A stretch of 64,000 nucleotides of DNA, taken from NCBI RefSeq assembly GCF_030160715.1, contig NZ_BSOW01000001.1, forward strand, positions 1 to 64,000, given 5' to 3'. Below the pieces are notes generated by a model. That model searched no databases, had not been told where the DNA came from, and saw nothing but the letters and a program-made list of their open reading frames with translations. Both the position numbers and the translations under genes were made by a program. Origin of the DNA: Bradyrhizobium iriomotense. Lineage in GTDB: Bacteria > Pseudomonadota > Alphaproteobacteria > Rhizobiales > Xanthobacteraceae. The first letter of the stretch is position 1. Each line of letters begins with the position of its first letter. Of this stretch, positions 27,472 to 36,416 are shown piece after piece.

Positions 27472-28017
27472 CTAGATGGAGGACCGCGCTTTGTCGAGCA
27501 GCGAGGGCTGCTGGAGCACCTCGTGCTTTTCGCCGACGCGGCGCTCGGGGCCCATATAGGCGGAGCTCGTGTTGCGGCGGCGATCGGGTCCGAAATAGGT
27601 CTTGGTCTTGATGAAGGGCCGGGGATTGGCGACCACGTTCAGGATGCGCTGGTAGAGGCCCTTGGCCGAGATCGGCTTGGCCAGGAATTCGGTGACGCCG
27701 GCATCGCGCGCCACGGTGACCCGGCGCTTCTCGGAATGACCGGTCAGCATGATGATCGGCGCGTAGGGGTTGCCCTTGGATTCCGGCTGCCGGATCATCT
27801 GCGCCAGCTCGAGGCCGTCGAAGATCGGCATCGCCCAATCGGTGATGACGATGTCGGGCACGTAGTGGCTGTACATTTCGAGGGCGGTGGCGCCGTCTTC
27901 GGCCTCATAGACCTCGCGCGCGCCGAAGGAGTGCAACAGCGTCCGCAGGATGCGTCGCATGTGCGGATTGTCGTCGCAGACGAGGAAGCGCAGCTTGTTG
28001 AAATCGATGCGGAACAT
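27472..28017 (-). CDS. CheY-like response regulator with C-terminal extension
   Basis: 181 residues. The receiver domain spans about 8-128, with the acidic pair D15/D16, phosphoacceptor D60 ('VITDWAMP'), T92 and K114 all present. A 50-residue polar tail includes 'YFGPDRRRN' and 'YMGPERRVG', which are two copies of a 'GP-D/E-RR' motif. There is no output DNA-binding domain, so it acts through protein contacts. It forms a pair with the downstream Hpt gene. Confidence 0.9.
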   Translation of the reverse strand: MFRIDFNKLRFLVCDDNPHMRRILRTLLHSFGAREVYEAEDGATALEMYSHYVPDIVITDWAMPIFDGLELAQMIRQPESKGNPYAPIIMLTGHSEKRRVTVARDAGVTEFLAKPISAKGLYQRILNVVANPRPFIKTKTYFGPDRRRNTSSAYMGPERRVGEKHEVLQQPSLLDKARSSI

Positions 28018-28107
28018 GACGCCCGGGCCGAAGCGGTCAAACTTCGTTAACCATATCGCGCCGGAGGTTAAGGAAGCGTTGCTTTTGCGGGCCCGCCGAA
28101 GCGGGGC

Positions 28108-28890
28108 CTAGTAGCCGCCGAACTGCTCGCGCAGGATGCGCTCTTCCAGGCTGTGGCCGGGATCGAACAGCATCCGCATCGAGATGGTCTTGTCGGACAA
28201 TACCTCGACGCGGCGGACATCGCGCACCTCGTCATGATCGGCGACCGCCGCGACGGGGCGCTTCTCGCCTTCGAGCACCTCGATCACGACATAGGCGGTG
28301 TTGGGCAGCAGCGCGCCGCGCCAGCGACGCGGGCGGAATGCGCTGATCGGCGTCAGCGCCAGCAGGGCGGCGTTGATCGGCAGGATCGGGCCCTGTGCGG
28401 AAAGATTGTAGGCCGTCGAGCCTGCCGGCGTCGCCACCAAGACACCATCGGCAATCAATTCCGCCATGCGCTCGCGCTCGTCGATCAGAATCTTGAGCCG
28501 CGCCGCCTGATGGGTCTGGCGGAACAGATAGACCTCGTTGATCGCGCGATGGACATGCGCTCCGCCATGCACGTCGGTCGCACGCATCAACAGCGGATGA
28601 ATGACCGACTCGTGCGCGGCCTCGAGCCGCGCCCGCAGGTCGTGAGTCGAGAACTCGTTCATCAGGAAGCCGACCGTGCCGCGATGCATGCCGTACATCG
28701 GCTTGCCCGCGCGCATGTGCTGGTGCAGCGTCTGCAGCATCAAGCCGTCGCCGCCGAGCGCCACGATGACGTCGGCCTCATCGGGATTGCAATTGCCGTA
28801 AAGTCCGGTGAGCTGCGTGAACGCGGCCTGCGCCTCGGCGCCTGCGCTGGCGACGAAGGCGATCCGGTCATATCGCTTGGGCTTTGTCAT
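28108..28890 (-). CDS. nadK: NAD kinase
   Basis: 260 residues from the ATG at 28890. It phosphorylates NAD at the 2'-hydroxyl to give NADP in the cytosol. The family hallmarks are '[15 protein letters not shown]' (GGDG), 'TVGFLMNEF' and '[18 protein letters not shown]'. It is the short, single-domain bacterial form. A longer frame to 28989 adds an Arg-rich stretch that does not look like protein. It is divergent from the S10 carboxypeptidase gene. Confidence 0.95.
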   Translation of the reverse strand: MTKPKRYDRIAFVASAGAEAQAAFTQLTGLYGNCNPDEADVIVALGGDGLMLQTLHQHMRAGKPMYGMHRGTVGFLMNEFSTHDLRARLEAAHESVIHPLLMRATDVHGGAHVHRAINEVYLFRQTHQAARLKILIDERERMAELIADGVLVATPAGSTAYNLSAQGPILPINAALLALTPISAFRPRRWRGALLPNTAYVVIEVLEGEKRPVAAVADHDEVRDVRRVEVLSDKTISMRMLFDPGHSLEERILREQFGGY

Positions 28891-29073
28891 GAAATCGCGG
28901 GGCTCGAAAGGGTCAGGCCGGCTCGAAAAGGTGTCCCGAGGTCGTCTATACGACCTCTGCGGTTCTTGTCGAGCGTGACCCTGCGCCATGGCAAACGGTC
29001 AATACGCCGTGATGCCGCGCCATTGTCGCAATCTTGTGCTACGGCTTGTAGCGGATAACAGGGAGTGAGCAGC

Positions 29074-30648
29074 GTGACCATCACATCGCCGGGGCTTCGC
29101 CGCGGGGGGCTTTTGCTGGCGCTCCTCGCCTTCGCCACGCTCGGCCCGGTCCGCGCGGACGACCCGCCACAGCCGCGTCCCGAGGCGACGGCGCCGGCCG
29201 GCCAGAAGGGCGGCGGACGCGGCGGCAACGCGCAAAACACGCCGCAAAATCCCCCTGTAGCGGCCGAGCAGCATCGCCTGCCGCCGGACTCAACGACCAG
29301 GCAGACGCTGGAGCTGTCCGGGCGGACACTCAATTTCTCGGCGACCGCCGGCTCCATCCGCGTATTCGACGACAGGGGCGAGCCGCAGGCGGAGATTGCC
29401 TACACCTCCTATCAGCTCGACGGCACCGACCGCGCCACGCGCCCGGTGACATTCTTCTTCAACGGCGGGCCCGGCGCATCGTCGGCCTGGCTGCAACTCG
29501 GCAATGCCGGTCCCTGGCGGCTGCCGATCAATGCCGACGAGGTCACGCCATCGGCCTCTCCGGAGGTGAGGCCCAATGCGGAGACCTGGCTCGATTTCAC
29601 CGATCTCGTCTTCATCGATCCCGTCGGGACCGGCTATAGCCGCTTCGTGGCGACCGGCGAGGATGTCCGCAAGCGGTTCTATTCCGTCGACGGCGATGTC
29701 AGCGCACTCGCGCTGGTGATCCGCCGCTGGCTCGAGAAGCACGACCGGCTGCTGTCGCCAAAATACGTCGCGGGCGAAAGCTATGGCGGCATTCGCGGAC
29801 CGAAGGTCGTGCGCCAGTTGCAGATGCAGCAGGGCGTCGGCGTCAAGGGACTGATCATGGTCTCGCCCCTGTTCGACTTCCGCGAGTTCACCGGCACCAG
29901 CCTCCTGCAATATGTCGCGACGCTGCCGAGCTATGTCGCGACAGTGCGCGAAGCCAAAGGTGCGGTGAAGCGGTCCGATCTCGCCGACGTGGAAGCTTAC
30001 GCGCGCGGCGAGTTCCTGGCCGACCTCGTCAAAGGCGAGGCGGACGGGGAGGCGGCCACGCGCCTGGCCGACAAGGTCGCCACGCTGACCGGCATCGACC
30101 AGGCGGTGAGCCGCAGGCTCGCGGGCCGCTTCGACGTCGGCGAATTCCGCCGCGAGCTCGACCGCAAGAACGGCAAGGTGACCGGCCGCTACGATGCCTC
30201 CGTGCGTGGCTTCGATCCCTATCCGGATTCCTCCGGCTTCCGCTTCGGCGATCCCTCGGGCGACACGCTTCAGGCGCCGCTGACCAGTGCCGCGGTCGAT
30301 CTCCTCACGCGCAAGCTGAACTGGCGGCCGGACGGCTCCTACGAGGTGCTCAACGGCGCAGTCGAACGGGCCTGGGATTTCGGCCACGGCATCAATCCCG
30401 CGCAGTCGGTGTCGGAGCTGCGCCAGATCCTCGCAACGGACGCGAAGATGACGGTGCTGGTCGGACACGGCCTGTTCGACCTCGCCACGCCCTATTTCGG
30501 CTCGCAGATCGTACTCGACCAGTTGCCCGCCTTTGCCTCAGGGCCGCGCGTCAAGCTCGTGGTCTATCCGGGCGGCCACATGTTCTATTCGCGCGATGCG
30601 TCGCGGCAGGCGTTTCGTGCCGAGGTCGAGGCGATGATCAAGCAGTAG
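29074..30648 (+). CDS. Secreted S10 family serine carboxypeptidase
   Basis: 524 residues from the GTG at 29074, chosen because GGGAG lies 8-12 bases upstream. The signal peptide ('GGLLLALLAFATLGPVRA') is followed by a Pro/Gly-rich linker. The peptidase S10 fold is shown by 'FFNGGPGASSAWL' (oxyanion), 'GESYGG' (nucleophile S236), D469 in 'GLFDLATPYF' and H502 in 'YPGGHMFY'. It would remove C-terminal amino acids from peptides in the periplasm. Bacterial S10 proteins of this length occur in several proteobacteria. The end overlaps the convergent hydrolase gene by 11 bases. Confidence 0.9.
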   Translation: MTITSPGLRRGGLLLALLAFATLGPVRADDPPQPRPEATAPAGQKGGGRGGNAQNTPQNPPVAAEQHRLPPDSTTRQTLELSGRTLNFSATAGSIRVFDDRGEPQAEIAYTSYQLDGTDRATRPVTFFFNGGPGASSAWLQLGNAGPWRLPINADEVTPSASPEVRPNAETWLDFTDLVFIDPVGTGYSRFVATGEDVRKRFYSVDGDVSALALVIRRWLEKHDRLLSPKYVAGESYGGIRGPKVVRQLQMQQGVGVKGLIMVSPLFDFREFTGTSLLQYVATLPSYVATVREAKGAVKRSDLADVEAYARGEFLADLVKGEADGEAATRLADKVATLTGIDQAVSRRLAGRFDVGEFRRELDRKNGKVTGRYDASVRGFDPYPDSSGFRFGDPSGDTLQAPLTSAAVDLLTRKLNWRPDGSYEVLNGAVERAWDFGHGINPAQSVSELRQILATDAKMTVLVGHGLFDLATPYFGSQIVLDQLPAFASGPRVKLVVYPGGHMFYSRDASRQAFRAEVEAMIKQ

Positions 30649-32023
30649 GCCGGCGTTTCCGCGGCGTGTATTTGCGCGCGATCTCGCGCGCAATCACGTT
30701 CTCGGGCTTGACGTTGATGCCGGCGAGCCAGATGTCGCGAACCTTGCCGCGCTTGTCGCGGATACGGCGCACCGGCTCACCATGGCTGGCGTAGCCCGCG
30801 GCGGACGCGAAGTTGCCGGCATCGCGGCCGGTGACCTCGATCTCGGCCGCATCCATGAACGGATTGTTGAATTGAGGATTGGCGACCACGACGCGGTTGC
30901 CCATCGGCACGAGATCGACCGCGCCCCAGATCGTCCACCAGCGGCCGGTCCAGTTGCGTGACCGCCGATCGGGTGTCCCACGGCTCTGGAACGCACGCAG
31001 GATCTGCATCGCGCCGTCCATCCAGATCGGCGCGGCGCCGTCGATGCAGTTGCTGAGCATCGTGATCGCGAGCTCGCAGGCTGGAATGGAGCAGGTCCGG
31101 GAGATGTAGCCCTGGAAGCCGCCGCCATGGCCGAACCAGTCCCAGCCGTCGGTCTTGCCGGCGTTGACGCCGAGGCCGTAATAGCCCTCAAGATTCTGCG
31201 GAATGCGCCAGTGGTTTCGTGTCATTTCGCGCCGGCTCGCGACCGACAGCACGCTCCTCTTGGCGTTCGGCGCGAGCTGCGCGAAGAAGCGGGCGGTGTC
31301 GGCAGCGGTCGCAACGAAGCCGGCGGCGGACGTCATCGCGTGGGTGGGGTTGTCGCCGGGGATCACGCAGCGCTCGCCAAGCGGCAGTTTTCGCGTGTGA
31401 CCGCGCGCAAATGGCGTGGTCTTGGGAAGCGGCGGGCTCGGTTCGGTCTCGCGCAGGCCGGCGGGCTCGATGATCTCGCGCTTGATCCAGATGGGGTAGG
31501 GCTCATTCGTGACGGCTTCGATCACGAGCCCGATCAGGCCAAAGCCGTGATTGGAATATTTGAAGCGCGTGCCGGGCTCGATCGCGGTCGCCGTTTGCAG
31601 CTCCGCCAGCAGCTCCTCCTCGTTGAGATAGGGGCGGCTGTCGATGAACTGGCCGGAGTCGGCACCGTCGCGCGTCAGGCCTGCGCTATGGGAGAGCAGC
31701 TGAGCGATCGTCGTCTCGGCGACGCGCGGATGCAAGTCCCCGACATAGTCGCCGACGGGGTCGTCGAGCCGCAGCTTGCGCCGCTCGCGCAGTTTCAAGA
31801 TGCCCGCAGCGGTGAAGCTCTTGGAATGCGAGGCAATGCGAAAGCGGTGACGCGGCGTCAGCTTTTCGCCGGTGTCGAGATTGGCGAGGCCGAACGCATG
31901 CTCGGCCACGACCTCGCCGCGATGGGTGATCGCGACGATGAGGCCCGGCTGTTGCGAGCCGACGAGCTGAAACTCGATCCATGAGCCGATGTAGTCGATC
32001 GCGGCTCGTAACCAGGCATCCAT
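30638..32023 (-). CDS. Beta-lactamase-family serine hydrolase
   Basis: 461 residues from the ATG at 32023 ('MDAWLRAAIDYIGSW'). Catalytic motifs of the class C/PBP-like fold: SHSK (S65, K68), YSN (Y156) and 'FGHGGGFQG' as the third motif. After about residue 330 there is an extra beta-rich domain ('WTIWGAVDLVPMGNRVVV'), as in esterase-type members. No signal peptide is evident, so it may be cytosolic. The substrate is unknown. It is a second, unrelated copy of this superfamily in the window (the other is Tat-exported at 4.5 kb). Confidence 0.87.
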   Translation of the reverse strand: MDAWLRAAIDYIGSWIEFQLVGSQQPGLIVAITHRGEVVAEHAFGLANLDTGEKLTPRHRFRIASHSKSFTAAGILKLRERRKLRLDDPVGDYVGDLHPRVAETTIAQLLSHSAGLTRDGADSGQFIDSRPYLNEEELLAELQTATAIEPGTRFKYSNHGFGLIGLVIEAVTNEPYPIWIKREIIEPAGLRETEPSPPLPKTTPFARGHTRKLPLGERCVIPGDNPTHAMTSAAGFVATAADTARFFAQLAPNAKRSVLSVASRREMTRNHWRIPQNLEGYYGLGVNAGKTDGWDWFGHGGGFQGYISRTCSIPACELAITMLSNCIDGAAPIWMDGAMQILRAFQSRGTPDRRSRNWTGRWWTIWGAVDLVPMGNRVVVANPQFNNPFMDAAEIEVTGRDAGNFASAAGYASHGEPVRRIRDKRGKVRDIWLAGINVKPENVIAREIARKYTPRKRRPTA

Positions 32024-32064
32024 TGCCCACCACGCGAGAAGCAGAGGTACTTCGCGAAAGCTAG

Positions 32065-32109
32065 CCGACAAGACAGAACCGGCGCAACCCCCGAGGGTTG
32101 CGCCGGTTC
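32065..32109 (-). terminator. Strong hairpin downstream of the TPR gene
   Basis: A perfect 15-base stem (32076-32090 with 32095-32109) closes a 4-base loop. Read on the minus strand, the stem is followed by a T-rich 'tctgtcttgtc'. It lies about 25 bases beyond the TPR stop codon, so it is a probable factor-independent terminator. Confidence 0.7.
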
Positions 32110-32134
32110 ATTGGTCTCAAACGTAGAGTCGTCG

Positions 32135-32674
32135 TCAGTAGACGAGGGTTGTGCCCGTCGGCTTGTCGAGCGCCGCGGCGAGCGAGCGGTATTCGTCGCT
32201 GCCGGTGCCGGCGAGCGAGGCGACCTTGTTCAGATGATACTGCGCCTGTTCGCGGTTGCCCTGTTCGAGCTGCCAGAGCCCGTAATACTGCCAGGTGCGC
32301 ACGTGGTTCGGATCGTCCTTGAGCGCCAGCTCGTAGTAGGTCTGCGACTGCTTGTAGTCGCCGAGCTTGCGATAGGAGTAGCCGATCAGGTTGGCGACGT
32401 CGGCGACGTCATCGCGCTTGAGCGTCTTGAGCTGGTCGATGGCGCTCGCATAGTCGTGGTGATCGTAGATCGTGGTGTAGGCCGTGCGATAGGCCGCGAG
32501 GAATTTGGGATCGCTGACGGAGGAGCTCTTCTTTTTCTTGCTCTTGGTCGAACCCGAATCTGACGGCGCAGACGGGCTGTCGCTGCCGTTGGCATAGGCG
32601 TTCTGGAGTGTCGGCACGGCGACCAGCGTCATGGAGACGATTGCCGGAACCAGAAGCTTTGCAAATTTGCTCAT
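32135..32674 (-). CDS. Exported TPR-repeat protein
   Basis: 179 residues. The signal peptide ('KLLVPAIVSMTLVAVPTLQNAYA') is followed by a Ser/Lys-rich linker and then three tetratricopeptide-like units ('ANLIGYSYRKLGDYKQSQTY', 'WQYYGLWQLEQGNREQAQYH'). TPR repeats bind partner proteins, so a scaffolding role in the periplasm is likely, but no partner is visible nearby. It is monocistronic, with its own terminator. Confidence 0.82.
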   Translation of the reverse strand: MSKFAKLLVPAIVSMTLVAVPTLQNAYANGSDSPSAPSDSGSTKSKKKKSSSVSDPKFLAAYRTAYTTIYDHHDYASAIDQLKTLKRDDVADVANLIGYSYRKLGDYKQSQTYYELALKDDPNHVRTWQYYGLWQLEQGNREQAQYHLNKVASLAGTGSDEYRSLAAALDKPTGTTLVY

Positions 32675-32946
32675 CTATTTCTCCCGTATGGAAACGCGGC
32701 GATCCTACACGATTGCCTGCTGACGGGAACACCTGAGCACCAAAAACATTCCCGACCGCTCGGCTTATTCCCGGAACAACCATGGCCGGATCTGCCGCCG
32801 AGAACATGACAAAGATGTCATCGAGATGAACGGAAGCCATCCGCGCACTTCAGAATGGGTTCAGCGCGCCCCGCCTAACGTCTCCACCATGATCGAAGGG
32901 TTGGCGAGAGGGCGCCGCCTCAAGATCCTTCCAAGAGGAGACCACC

Positions 32947-33327
32947 ATGTTGAAGACCATTTCTGCAGCTTTCATCGCCGCTTCCGTCATCGCTGCTCCG
33001 GCCTTCGCTGCCGAAGCCGGCAAGACCACGACGCCGGCCCCGGTGATCAAGGCGGACCAGACGCAGAGCAAGGCGTCGACCACCGGCGCCAAGGCTGACG
33101 TTAAGGCTGACGCCAAGACGGGCATCAAGAGCGACGCGAAGACGGATGCCAAGCTCGACACCAAGACGAAGGCGATGAACGCCAACGCCGCCGTCACGCC
33201 GAGCGAGCACAAGTCGGTCCACAAGCATCGTCATCACCACAAGATGCTTTCGGCCAAGAAGCAGCCGAAGGCCCAGCCCGACGTCTCCAAGCCGGGTGCG
33301 CCGGTGACGACCGAGAAGCGCAGCTAG
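32947..33327 (+). CDS. Small exported Lys/Asp-repeat protein with His cluster
   Basis: 126 residues. A clear signal peptide ('ISAAFIAASVIAAPAFA') leads to a degenerate six-residue repeat of the type K-x-D-A-K-T (residues about 50-75), then a basic His cluster 'KHRHHHKML' near residue 75-83. The ribosome-binding site AGAGGAG is optimal. The mature protein is disordered in appearance, highly charged and LEA-like, and the His cluster could bind a metal. Role unknown; stress protection or metal storage in the periplasm is a guess. Confidence 0.75.
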   Translation: MLKTISAAFIAASVIAAPAFAAEAGKTTTPAPVIKADQTQSKASTTGAKADVKADAKTGIKSDAKTDAKLDTKTKAMNANAAVTPSEHKSVHKHRHHHKMLSAKKQPKAQPDVSKPGAPVTTEKRS

Positions 33328-33530
33328 TAGCTGATCCCGCGCGGTGGCGACCCACATTGCCCCGTCACCGCGCGATAGGGTTCAGGCCCGGCCCGACTGC
33401 CATCGCGCCTCGCGAAAGCGTGAGCGATGGCGGCGGGCCGATGCGCTGCTTCTGGGGCGAGAAGCAGATTCCCTCGGCCCGACCTTGCGGCTAGAACGTC
33501 CTTCGCGTCCGGTCGGGAGAGAGGGGAGTC

Positions 33531-33950
33531 GTGGGGGGATTGGCAAAGCGCGTAGGCGTCCTGGTGCTGCCGCTGCTGCTTGCGGCTTGCTTCGGCAGCG
33601 ACGGCGGGCGGCCGTCCCTGGACGATGGCGGAAGCTCGGCGCCGCAACCCTTTCCCGACAATTTCCGCAGCGAGGCGCTCGCCATCATGCACAGCTATCT
33701 GAACGACCCGGTCGGCGTGCGCGATGCCGCGATGGCGGATCCGGTCATGCGCACGGTCGGCGGCCGGCCGTTCTATGTGAGCTGCCTGCACTTCACCCCG
33801 CGCGAGAGTGATGGCAGTTACCGGGCAATGCGCGAGCGGGCAATCGTCTACGTCAACGGCCGCGCCGACCGCGTCGCGGAGCGGGTCGGCGAGCTGTGCG
33901 CGGGTGCGGTTTACGCACCCTTTCCAGAACTCGAAAAGATGATGCGGTAG
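33531..33950 (+). CDS. Putative lipoprotein
   Basis: 139 residues from a GTG with GAGGGGAG directly upstream. The N-terminus 'LAKRVGVLVLPLLLAAC' has a textbook lipobox (LLAAC), so lipid anchoring to the envelope is expected. The mature part contains 'NDPVGVRDAAMADPVMRTVGG' and 'FYVSCLHFTPRESDGSY', with two further cysteines. The function is unknown, and relatives occur as short Rhizobiales lipoproteins. Confidence 0.75.
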   Translation: MGGLAKRVGVLVLPLLLAACFGSDGGRPSLDDGGSSAPQPFPDNFRSEALAIMHSYLNDPVGVRDAAMADPVMRTVGGRPFYVSCLHFTPRESDGSYRAMRERAIVYVNGRADRVAERVGELCAGAVYAPFPELEKMMR

Positions 33951-34237
33951 TGCAAAGCCCGCCTTCATCGCCTGGTGGTAGGACGGGAGCGGCTGGAAGC
34001 CGCTGATCACATTTCGGGGAGCCTTGAACGGGGCCTTTGTCCCCAGCGACAAATTGTTACGGCAGTGTGCGCGCGAGCGAAAAAATCTGTCGTCACGAGG
34101 GAACGCCGGGGAACAAAAAGCCGTTGTTGAAGCCTCGTCGCAGGACCGAACGATCAAGGCTCCGGCATCGCCGCGAAGCAACCAAATTCAAGCCAAGTTG
34201 TTTGCCGAGGGTGAATTCGAGATAACGGGGATCATCC

Positions 34238-34945
34238 ATGAAGACGTTCTTGCTCGGCGCAGCCGCTCTGCTCGCGCTGGCAGCTCCAGCCGCGGCAGCC
34301 GACATTCCGGCGCGTCCCTACACCAAGGCTCCGGCCTACACGGCGCCGCAGGTCGTCTACAACTGGACCGGCTTCTACATCGGCGGCCATGTCGGCGGTG
34401 CGTTCGCCGGCGACAACACCTTCCAGTCGAGCGACGCCCGCTTCCTCGGCGGCGTGCAGGGCGGCTTCGACTACCAGTTCGCACCCAACTGGGTGGTCGG
34501 CATCGAGGCCCAGTATTCCTGGCTGCCGTCCAACAACCATGGCATCCTGTTTCCGGCCGGCACGCTCGTGACCTCCAACACCGACCAGCTCGGCTCGGTG
34601 ACGGGCCGCGTCGGCTACACCTGGGGCCCGGCGCTGGTCTACGCCAAGGGCGGCTATGCCTGGCGCAACAATAATTTCGGCGCCAGCGTCGGCGGCGTGC
34701 CCACCGCGGTCACCACCACGGGCAACAACAAGGACGGCTACACCGTCGGTGCCGGCCTCGAATACATGTTCGCGCCGAACTGGTCGGCCAAGGCCGAGTA
34801 CCAGTACTATAATTTCGGCAACACCACCGTCACCGCCGGCCCGGCGGACGTCGTTGGCGTGCGCGGCCGGGAGGACGAGCATACCGTCAAGGTCGGCGTG
34901 AACTACCGCTTCGGCTGGGGCGGTCCGGCGGCCTCGCGCTACTGA
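34238..34945 (+). CDS. Outer-membrane beta-barrel protein (Omp25/RopB-like)
   Basis: 235 residues. The signal peptide 'MKTFLLGAAALLALAAPAAAAD' precedes 'WTGFYIGGHVGGAF', the hallmark opening of the Omp25/31/RopB family. Alternating strands follow, ending in 'KVGVNYRFGWGG'. It should form an eight-stranded barrel in the outer membrane, often abundant and immunogenic in Rhizobiales. A strong terminator follows the stop codon by 26 bases, so it is monocistronic. Confidence 0.92.
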   Translation: MKTFLLGAAALLALAAPAAAADIPARPYTKAPAYTAPQVVYNWTGFYIGGHVGGAFAGDNTFQSSDARFLGGVQGGFDYQFAPNWVVGIEAQYSWLPSNNHGILFPAGTLVTSNTDQLGSVTGRVGYTWGPALVYAKGGYAWRNNNFGASVGGVPTAVTTTGNNKDGYTVGAGLEYMFAPNWSAKAEYQYYNFGNTTVTAGPADVVGVRGREDEHTVKVGVNYRFGWGGPAASRY

Positions 34946-34970
34946 TCCTCGAATAGCAACGACAGACTGC

Positions 34971-34998
34971 AAAGGCCGGCTTCGCCGGCCTTTGTTTT
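34971..34998 (+). terminator. Rho-independent terminator
   Basis: A perfect 10-base stem of GC-rich sequence (34971-34980 with 34984-34993) closes a TTC loop and is followed by 'gtttt'. It terminates the outer-membrane protein gene. Confidence 0.88.
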
Positions 34999-35109
34999 GC
35001 ATGTCTGGTCTCACGAGCGTCATGGGCGTGCGGTAAAGCAAAAATAATTTTTGCCCCTTACGGAACACGCGCCGGGACGCGTTATTATGGGATTGCCGGG
35101 CTGGGTGGG

Positions 35110-35358
35110 ATGACGAACATGCGTATCTTGGCGTCGGTGGTGATCTCGTTATTCGTCACGCTGCCGTGCTCGGCACAGACGATCCTCAAATCCGAACCGC
35201 TGGTCTTGGCGCCTTATGAGGTGGCCTTCGTGCAGGATTTCTCCTGCGGACCGGGCCGGGTGCTGAAGGTCACCGGCGCGATCCGTGGCCTGCATCGGCG
35301 CAAGGCCTGCGTGGTGCTGTCGGGCGAGCAGGCATCGCTGGCGATCGCTACGCCCTGA
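35110..35358 (+). CDS. Small exported protein
   Basis: 82 residues, with a signal peptide ('RILASVVISLFVTLPCSAQT') and a short mature domain with two cysteines ('DFSCGPGRVLKV' and 'KACVVLSGE') likely to form a disulfide bond. A basic 'RGLHRRKAC' segment lies between. The upstream 'gggtggg' can serve as ribosome-binding site; an in-frame ATG at 35119 is an alternative. Location periplasmic by inference, function unknown. Confidence 0.68.
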   Translation: MTNMRILASVVISLFVTLPCSAQTILKSEPLVLAPYEVAFVQDFSCGPGRVLKVTGAIRGLHRRKACVVLSGEQASLAIATP

Positions 35359-35367
35359 AGTACGTCT

Positions 35368-35622
35368 TCACGAATTGAACTGCAGCTCCATCCTGGATTG
35401 CCGCTCGGCGTCTGCCTTGTTCTTGGCAGGATCCTCGCCCGGACCAGTGCGGCACGGCTTGATCTCGTAGTCATTGTCCAGGATGCGGCGCGGTCCCGGC
35501 CTGTCTTCGTCGGTGGCGACGTCCACGACCAGGCCGCTCTGCTGCGCAATTTTCCAGACGTCGGCCTCGCTCGGATAGGCCTTGCTGAGTTGGGCGTCGT
35601 TGTAAAACAGCGCGTAGGGCAT
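35368..35622 (-). CDS. Conserved hypothetical protein (84 aa)
   Basis: It starts 'MPYALFYNDAQLSKAYPSEA'. The ATG at 35622 is preceded by GGAGG about 8 bases upstream, which decides the start over a much longer open frame (to 36153) that is Arg/Ser-rich and non-native. The protein is acidic and hydrophilic, with no membrane segment. It resembles short Bradyrhizobium proteins beginning with 'YALFxxDxQLSKAxP', as far as I recall. The function is unknown. Confidence 0.7.
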   Translation of the reverse strand: MPYALFYNDAQLSKAYPSEADVWKIAQQSGLVVDVATDEDRPGPRRILDNDYEIKPCRTGPGEDPAKNKADAERQSRMELQFNS

Positions 35623-35796
35623 CGGTCCTGCCTCCGGAACGGCCATAACGCTCGAGTGGATTGAGGGTTTCAGCCTGGCTTCACCGGATGGCGCGTCATC
35701 ACGGATCCGTGAATGGGGCGGCCGGGGCTTGAGTCGTAAACGAGTCCTGAATCCCAAAAAAAAGAATCCCTGGGACTCCCGGGCTGGAATCAGCGG

Positions 35797-35916
35797 ATGT
35801 TTCTGGCCATGACGACCGGCCTGAAAACCTCCTGCGAGCACATGCTCCTGCCGCTCACGCTGGCGCTGATCGGCGCCTGTGCGGCCAATCTGCTGCTGGT
35901 CTGGTCCTGGCTCTGA
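35797..35916 (+). CDS. Very small membrane protein (39 aa)
   Basis: It reads M-F-L-A-M-T-T-G-L-K, followed by a hydrophobic helix that ends in 'ANLLLVWSWL' before the TGA at 35914. The single membrane span of about 22 residues and the aromatic-rich end are protein-like. A second possible start is the ATG at 35809. It sits between two minus-strand small genes and has no function that I can assign. Confidence 0.5.
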   Translation: MFLAMTTGLKTSCEHMLLPLTLALIGACAANLLLVWSWL

Positions 35917-35926
35917 TGGCCTGAGG

Positions 35927-36313
35927 TCAGGTCGCGGCCGGCGGCCGGGGCGGGGGATTGCTGATGGCGTCCCTGACCTTGGCGAGGGTCGACTGGCAAA
36001 ACTCCTCGCGCTCGCGCTCGAAACGCTCCTGATGCTTGCGGAAATTGGCAACCCTGGCCAGCACCTCGCTGCGGAAATCGCCTGATCTCCTGGGCGGCGA
36101 GACCTGGAAGGGTTGGGGCGGAGGCGCCGTCTGCGGCGGCTGCTCGACCTCACGGACGTCTTCGATCACCACCACGGAGGTGACCTCCATGGCGATTGGC
36201 GGGGGCACGGAAGCAGACCCCGTCAGGAGCGTCTCCTCCTTCCGTCCGGTCACGGATTGAACAAAAGCTAACGTCTGCGCAATAAGCGCATCGCGTTCCC
36301 TGATCCACTTCAT
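35927..36313 (-). CDS. Hypothetical protein with Pro-rich linker
   Basis: 128 residues from the ATG at 36313 ('MKWIRERDALIAQTLAFVQ'), with 'agaggtggacc' upstream. An N-terminal helix is followed by a Pro/Val/Glu-rich linker ('VEQPPQTAPPPQPF') and a charged coiled-coil-like helix ('NFRKHQERFEREREEF'). No signal peptide is present. Its start region lies about 100 bases from the divergently transcribed small gene at 36417. The function is unknown. Confidence 0.62.
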   Translation of the reverse strand: MKWIRERDALIAQTLAFVQSVTGRKEETLLTGSASVPPPIAMEVTSVVVIEDVREVEQPPQTAPPPQPFQVSPPRRSGDFRSEVLARVANFRKHQERFEREREEFCQSTLAKVRDAISNPPPRPPAAT

Positions 36314-36416
36314 GGTCCACCTCTGCGCGCACGCCATTCCAGCAAACCGGCCGCGCCGAATCAAGCCATGCTTGCAGGGGATTGCATATTTTTCCCGATC
36401 GCCCGAAAATGCGGCA

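Noticed and set aside
26792-27838. Minus-strand 348-residue frame across the receiver and Hpt genes
   Set aside because: Arg/Gly/His-rich alternative frame; the receiver and Hpt motifs lie in the other frames.
34024-34674. Plus-strand 216-residue frame
   Set aside because: Overlaps the outer-membrane barrel gene in another frame; Arg-rich and without a signal peptide.
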